Part shown: positions 58,943 to 64,000 of the stretch, piece by piece
How positions within the stretch are numbered: the stretch's first letter is position 1
Layout of the letters: each line of letters starts with the position of its first letter
Assembly (NCBI RefSeq): GCF_025340265.1
Contig: NZ_CP022707.1
Span: forward strand, 248,001-312,000
DNA length: 64,000 nucleotides
Direction of reading: 5' to 3'
DNA from: Novosphingobium sp. 9
GTDB lineage: Bacteria; Pseudomonadota; Alphaproteobacteria; Sphingomonadales; Sphingomonadaceae
Made by a program: the position numbers and the translations under genes
Notes under the pieces: generated by a model
Told to the model about the DNA's origin: nothing
Database searches by the model: none
What the model saw: the letters and a program-made list of their open reading frames with translations, nothing else

Positions 58943-61900
58943 TTACTGGACGTCGATGTTGATGATCAGGCCGGTGTCAGCGATGAACATTTTCTTGAAG
59001 TTGGAGCCGGTAAGCGTGACACCGGCGCCGACGGCCAGTTGCCCGCCAACAAGCGTGAACTGGCCCAGTTCGGCGCCGCCGTACTTCGCGTGCCAGCATG
59101 CGCCGGGGATGCCGGTCGCGATCACGGTCCCGGCCGCCGTGCTGGCAGGCACCACGAAGGTGTAATCGGGCTCGCGCTGGAACATCTCGGCGAACCATTC
59201 GAGCATCTCGTCCACCTCGGCCGACATGATCATCGAATCGCGCAAGCCCTCCTGCGTCGTCCTGATGTCGAGGCTACTGGTCGCCTGAAAGTCGTCGGTG
59301 AAGCGCTGGTCGAGGAAGGCAATGTCCCGGCGCGGATAGCCCTCGTCCAGCTGCGATGCTGGCAGAATATCGACCGTGCTGGGCACTGCCGCGCTCGATA
59401 CGCTGTCGGCAAAACCCATGCCCCATTTGAGCGGTGTTGGCGTGTTGATGTGCCGCGAGGGTTGGTCAGCGAAGCGGCGTTGGTGTCCGTGTTCACGCCC
59501 GTGGGTGCGGCAAACCAGTTGTTGTCGGTCTGCAGCTGACCTGCCGGTACGTTGGTGCTGTCGAGCCAGGGATAGGAGGTCGATCCGTTGGCATCGAAGC
59601 CGCGCGGCTTGAAGTTCAGGACCAGGTTGTTCTCGATCACCTGCTCATAGCCCGGCAACCATGTCTCGGGCCGGATGTAGAAGGCGTTGTACATATCGGT
59701 AGCGCCGATATTGTTGCGGATGGTGATGTTCTTGACCGGGCTGCTGGCGCCGCCCTGCAGGAAAAAGAACTGGCCAACGTCCCACAGCACGTTGTTCTGG
59801 ATCAGCAGACCATCGAGCGTTGCGTATTGCAGGTTCAGCTGCATGTAATCGGGGTGCGTCGAGGCGCCCGTCTCTGCAGGCGACGAACTGGTGAGGAACG
59901 TGAAGGTGCTCGCCCCGGTCTTCTTGATGTTGTCGATGGTGCAGAAGATGTGCGGGTTTGCAGCACTGGGAACGCCCGGCGTTGAGGCATAGACCGGCAG
60001 CGTCACGTTGATGGCCAGCTTCACCCAGCCCAGCGTCGTTGAATACTCGTAGACGCCATAGGCATCCCCCGCCTCGGTCACGATCGCGCGGGCATAGGCG
60101 AGCATGTCCGTTACCGCCTGCAGATCGGCCAGCGTCGTGTAGGTCTTGCCCGAATTGTGTGGCCAGGTGTCGGCAAGGCGGCACAGGCCATAGCCGCGCA
60201 GCATCTTGTAGACGCCGCGATTGAGTACCTGTTCGCCGGTATAGGGATCGGCGTGCGATCCGGTGTCGTCGCAATAGACGTAGGCCGTCATATCAACCGG
60301 CAGGCCCGCCGCCTCAGCCGCTGCGAACGAGGTGAACTTGGGACCGGGCTCCCCGGCATAGGTATAGGCGCCATTGGGGAATACGGGATCCCCCATGTTC
60401 GCCATGTAACCGGGATAGGCTCCGCCTTCGGTGCTGGGCGGGTAGAGCTTGGTGATTCGGCTCTGCGTCTTCCACAGGAACAGATCGTCAGCATCAGTGA
60501 CGATCGCCTCTCCGGCGTTCGGGCGGTAGCTGTAGAGGTAGACCTGACGATCGGTCGGCAGATCAGTGACGGCAAGGCCCGCCTCGTCCAACGTCTGGAT
60601 GCCGTTGCCGATGTCGACACAGATCTGGTCGCGCGCATGGTAGACGTCGTAGAGCGAGACGGTGCTGCCCTGACGGATCGCGGTATCGATCGTGCCGCTA
60701 TAGATGCCGCGACCGAAGTAGATGAAATCCGACCACAGCTTTTCCCCGCGTATGCCCTTGATGTCGAGGACGATAGGCGTGGTCGTGCTGCTGCCCAGAT
60801 GGCCGAAGCCCCGGCTCATGCGGTTATAGCATACGTCGCGGATGTAATAGTTCTGCCCTACGTGGCTCGCGACGCCCAGCCAGCGGCAATCCTCGCTCTT
60901 GTAGGTCTCGCCAAAGAACGTCTTGAGATAGCCACGCGAGTGGTGCTGGGTATGGCCTGAGATAGCCATTTCCGTCATCGAGCACTGCCCAACCGAACCG
61001 ATGTTCTGGGCAGTCGTGAAGGTCTGGCCGATCTGCTCGCCTTGCGTGCTTGCGCGTGGGAACAGGTGGATATGCCGCAGCGTCATCGTACCCGGATTGC
61101 GGGTGACGTTGGTGTTGACGGACCGGATCTGGCCCCAGCGCTTGGGCGCGGAGAAAGCGCCGCGAATTTCATAGGTCGGATACGTCGCGGTCGATGGGGC
61201 GACGATGTCGGCGTCGAAGAATTCGTCGCTGACATAGACCAGGTATGCCTCGCTCCACGAATTGGGCGTCAGATCGAGCATCTGGTAGTAGTTGGGGCGC
61301 AGGAACGTATAGCTGGTCTGCTCGCGTGACAGCTCCAGCTCGATGCGGCTTTCGGCATGCAGGTAGGGATCGGCGCGCGGGCCGCTGCGATAAGTTGCCG
61401 AAGCGGGCCGGATCGTGCCGTCCCATACGGCAGTGCGGCCCCGGCGCATGCGATCGAACTTCATGTTGATCGACTTGCCGCTACCGTTGGTCTGATAGTA
61501 GCTGTCGCCGAAGGTCTTGGTGCCGCACACGGGCGCCATGTTCGGCAGTGTCGGGCCGTTCTTGATCAGGCGCACGTCTTCGACCAGCAAGGTTCGGGTT
61601 GCGCTCATGCCGGAGGCATAGGCAGCGGCCTGGAAGCCGGGGCGAACGGTGCCAGCAGCGGTCGCCTTGCCTTCCGACCACACGAGATAGAACGTCACCC
61701 CGCCATAGGTGCCGAACACGCTATAGCCCCAGCGCCGGGCAGATGAGGTTGCCGAGGCAACCGTGCCGTCTGCATTGAGCGAGAGCGCAACCGTCAGCGT
61801 CGGGATCGTGCCCGAGACGGCAGAGGGGATGAAATAGAGGGTCTGTGCGGTCGTGAAGGACTGGACCGCGACGATGGCCTCGACGCGGATCAGATCACCG

Positions 61901-62478
61901 GCAACGAAGGCCTGGGTGATGTTGGGAAACGAACAGGGGTTCGAATAGGCATAGGTGCCGAAGTTGATCGCCATCCCGAGCCCGGTCGCGCCGTAGATCG
62001 AGGGATAGGTATGTGCGCCTGAATAGCTGACCGTCGTGGCCGTCGTCTTGCTGAGGTAAAGCGGATCGGCGGTGCCCGGCGCGGTGCCGGTGTTGAAGGG
62101 CGCGCCGACATAGCTGGCGGCCGGGCTGAAATCGACGCCCACGATATTACCCGAGGTATCGTAGTGGACGATCTCCTGATCATCGAGCGTCGAGAACTCC
62201 CAGTAGCCCTGCGCATTGCGGAACGCCCGGCCCGCCGTGCTGCGATAGCGCGGGGCCTCGACAATGCCGGTATCGCCATAGTCGATCACCAGCGCGCGGC
62301 GCACCGACGTGGCAATGGACTGCGCCAGCGCGGCGTAGCTTGCGGCCTTGGCGATATGCGGCGCCAGAAGGGGGCCGGTGGGCGAACGATAGGTCTCGCC
62401 ATTCTTGACGACAGGCACGGTCTCGGTGCCGTCCACCGATGCTGCATCCAGCACCGACAAGGTCATGATCTTGGCCAT
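58943..62478 (-). CDS. Large tail fibre/tailspike-like protein, frameshifted near the C-terminus
   Basis: Main frame runs from MAKIMTLSVLDAASVDGTE at 62478 through about 1000 residues rich in Ser/Thr/Gly with beta-helix-like repeats (NITIRNNIG, IENNLVLNF), as in pectate-lyase-fold phage spikes. At about 59460 the correct frame shifts: NPSRHINTPTPLKWG then MGFADSVSSAAVPS continue in another frame to 58943. One missing C in the run at 59459-59461 repairs it to 1178 residues. Probable receptor-binding or glycan-cleaving protein. Confidence 0.85.
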
Positions 62479-62481
62479 GGC

Positions 62482-63480
62482 TCAGCACCCCACCGCAATG
62501 AAACAGGTTGAATCGTCGTTGTCGTCGGCGTTCCACAGCGAGAAGCCGGTCTTCGTGATGGTGGTGGCAACGACGTTGGGGCGGTTGTCCTTGGCATCGG
62601 TGTCGCCTGCGCCGCCACCGCTGGCGACCGCGGCAAAGCAGGCGGTTGGGAACGGCTGCACGAAGACGACAGCCGTGGAGCCGTTCTGCACAGCCGTGAC
62701 CCGCCCCCAGACCATCTGAAAGCCGAAGAACCGGATGAAGCCGTTCTGCGCGAGCAGCATGGTAATCGGGCCGAGGCGGCGCGGGGTGACGACGGTGTCT
62801 GCGCTTGAGCCCTCGGTGATGTCTTCCGCGCTGGCCTCGTTGACGGTCAGTTCACGGTCGGCGGAAAGGTCGCCGCCGCCAGAGATGAGGCCTGTGCCCG
62901 TCACCTTGCGTGCCACCAGTGCGGAGATTGCAGCGGTGACCGGTTCGAACAGGGCAGCCAGACGCGTGCCCAGCTTGAGCGGCGTCACGATCGTGAGATC
63001 GTCCTCAGCTGCATCGACATCGTCCTGCGTTGCCAGCATGGCCACGCCGCGTGTGGTCACGGTCGCCGGGGGATAAAGGAAAGTCGCGTTGCCGTAGGCG
63101 ATATTGCTGGCGAGATCGGCGGCGAAGATCACGTCGAACATCAGCAGACCAAAAGCGACCGCCGCCTTGGAGAGCACGACATCGGCCGAAGAAAACACGC
63201 CAAACAGCGTGCCGTCGTCCAGGAACAGGCCGATGCCCGTGGCCGTCCACGCGTCCGAACTGGTGTCGTAAACCGTCAGGTGCGAGATATTGGCCGCTGC
63301 CGCCACGCCCGAGGTGATCGGCAGACGCTTGAACTCGCCCGGCAGCGCGGTCAGCGTCGGGGCGAAGTCGAATGCGGTGGCGGTCAGGCCCAGATCGCTG
63401 ATTACGGTCTGGTCGGTGCCGGATGCGGCCTGCACGGCGGCGGTGCCAGCATCCGTCAGTTGGAGGACAAGGGCGGCCAT
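62482..63480 (-). CDS. Phage tail fibre protein (H-like, gp53-like C-terminus)
   Basis: 332 residues: DUF3751-like N-terminal part (MAALVLQLTDAGTAAVQAA ... FKRLPITSGV, as in P2 gpH N-terminus), repeats with VTTRGVAMLATQDDVDA, and a C-terminal gp53-like domain (FFGFQMVWGRVTAVQNGST ... FPTACFAAVAS). Follows gene I with one base between; thus the order I-H is conserved with P2. The start at 63480 is chosen from this order. Confidence 0.85.
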   Translation of the reverse strand: MAALVLQLTDAGTAAVQAASGTDQTVISDLGLTATAFDFAPTLTALPGEFKRLPITSGVAAAANISHLTVYDTSSDAWTATGIGLFLDDGTLFGVFSSADVVLSKAAVAFGLLMFDVIFAADLASNIAYGNATFLYPPATVTTRGVAMLATQDDVDAAEDDLTIVTPLKLGTRLAALFEPVTAAISALVARKVTGTGLISGGGDLSADRELTVNEASAEDITEGSSADTVVTPRRLGPITMLLAQNGFIRFFGFQMVWGRVTAVQNGSTAVVFVQPFPTACFAAVASGGGAGDTDAKDNRPNVVATTITKTGFSLWNADDNDDSTCFIAVGC

Positions 63481-63481
63481 A

Positions 63482-64000
63482 TCAGGCAGTCTCCAGATAA
63501 TCGGTACCGTCTTCGGTAAGGATCGGTTCCCCGTCCTCGGTCTGGAGCACGAGGCTCCAGTCGCGGCTCGTGTCGTGGGTGGCGGCAAGGTCGGCGCGGA
63601 ACATGGCTCCCGCGAGGCCGCCGGATGAGAGGTAGAGCGTCGCCTGCGCTTCCAGCGTCTGCACAAAGTCGAAATGCGCGCGCAGCGGCTTGGCGGCGGC
63701 CACATCGCGCACGATCGCCTCAGCGGTGGACGCGCTCAAAAACTCGGCCGGGATCTCCAGCATGTCGGCCCGCACCTGAAAGGTATGCGGCGTGCCCTTG
63801 GGCGACTGCTCATGCCATTCGAGGATCGTCAGCAGCGGATTGAACCGGTCAAGCACCTGCTGGACGGCGGCACGGGTGCCCTTGATCCGGTGAAACAGGA
63901 TCGCCTGCGCAATCGCCTCGCGCTTCTGCGCCTCAGTCCAGTCCGTGTCCCAATGGCTGATGGCCACGGCCCAGGCGAGAAACGGCAAATCCGCCGCAGC
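63482..64000 (-). CDS. I: Tail protein I (5' end outside window)
   Basis: Baseplate wedge protein of the P2 gpI family: LPFLAWAVAISHWDTDWTEAQKREAIAQAI, HRIKGTRAAVQQVLD and the later AAAKPLRAHFDF are diagnostic. The frame is open to the right edge (AAADLPFLAW), so the N-terminus is missing. P2 gene J is expected next, outside the window. Confidence 0.9.
   Translation of the reverse strand, partial: AAADLPFLAWAVAISHWDTDWTEAQKREAIAQAILFHRIKGTRAAVQQVLDRFNPLLTILEWHEQSPKGTPHTFQVRADMLEIPAEFLSASTAEAIVRDVAAAKPLRAHFDFVQTLEAQATLYLSSGGLAGAMFRADLAATHDTSRDWSLVLQTEDGEPILTEDGTDYLETA

Larger units (their letters stand above)
35013..64000. mobile_element. P2-like (Myovirus-type) prophage, left end to beyond right edge
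   Basis: Begins in a truncated tRNA-Val next to a tyrosine integrase and includes the early operon, repressor switch, Ogr-like activator, tail genes matching P2 D, U, T, E', E, FII, FI, W, V and I, lysis genes and tail fibres. Head and terminase genes (P2 Q-L) and the right attachment site are not in the window. GC content drops in the cargo block at about 52.4-55.0 kb. Confidence 0.95.

Noticed and set aside
35013..64000. CRISPR array or anti-CRISPR locus in the prophage
   Set aside because: No spaced direct repeats seen, and no recognisable aca-type regulator next to an unknown small gene.

Overview
The window looks like a piece of a GC-rich alphaproteobacterial chromosome, most probably a sphingomonad of the Novosphingobium/Sphingobium type. 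This is inferred from the gene content (aerobic CobN-type cobalamin pathway, TonB receptor with a PiuC-like hydroxylase, tRNA sequences, LexA box type); no marker such as 16S rRNA is present.

Positions 1-12492 hold an aerobic cobalamin (vitamin B12) biosynthesis cluster: cobW-cobN-cobG-cobH-cobI-cobJ and cobL-cobE-cobM-cobB on the minus strand, nearly all translationally coupled by ATGA/GTGA/TGATG overlaps. cobK lies in the opposite orientation between cobJ and cobL. A cobalamin riboswitch precedes cobW. Positions 12493-35012 are ordinary chromosome: an SDR oxidoreductase, tRNA-Gly(CCC), an iron-uptake pair (PiuC-like hydroxylase and TonB siderophore receptor with a Fur-like box), a SulP transporter paired with a beta-carbonic anhydrase, an OmpR-type two-component system, a MASE1-PAS-GGDEF protein, YjbQ, a cytochrome b / Mo-protein pair, L-serine dehydratase, a CDP-alcohol phosphatidyltransferase, two related small secreted peptides, wecC/wecB, dcd, DoxX and a class A penicillin-binding protein.

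From a truncated tRNA-Val at 35013 to the right edge lies a P2-like (myovirus) prophage whose right end is outside the window. Its early minus-strand operon runs from a Cro-like gene through a CII-like gene, an Ogr/Delta zinc finger, a primase-helicase, many tiny genes and a methyltransferase to the integrase. A compact switch with three matching operators separates it from a plus-strand repressor, a HIRAN protein and a lipoprotein. Tail genes D, U, T, E', E, FII, FI and W follow, including a textbook -1 frameshift site joining E and E'. After an inverted gpV comes a lower-GC cargo segment: a secreted nuclease, an uncharacterised two-gene operon (an AAA ATPase with a C-terminal helix-hairpin-helix, coupled to a protein of unknown family) and an SRAP protein behind an alphaproteobacterial LexA box. 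Lysis genes (holin-like, SAR-type endolysin, overlapping Rz/Rz1), two tail-fibre genes and gpI complete the window.

The coupled pair at 52618-54887 is the best candidate for an undescribed system, plausibly prophage-borne anti-phage defence. Separately, five genes (sulP, a histidine kinase, the PBP, a small phage gene and the large tail fibre) are each out of frame by exactly one missing base in a short G/C run. This pattern points to assembly indels rather than five real pseudogenes.
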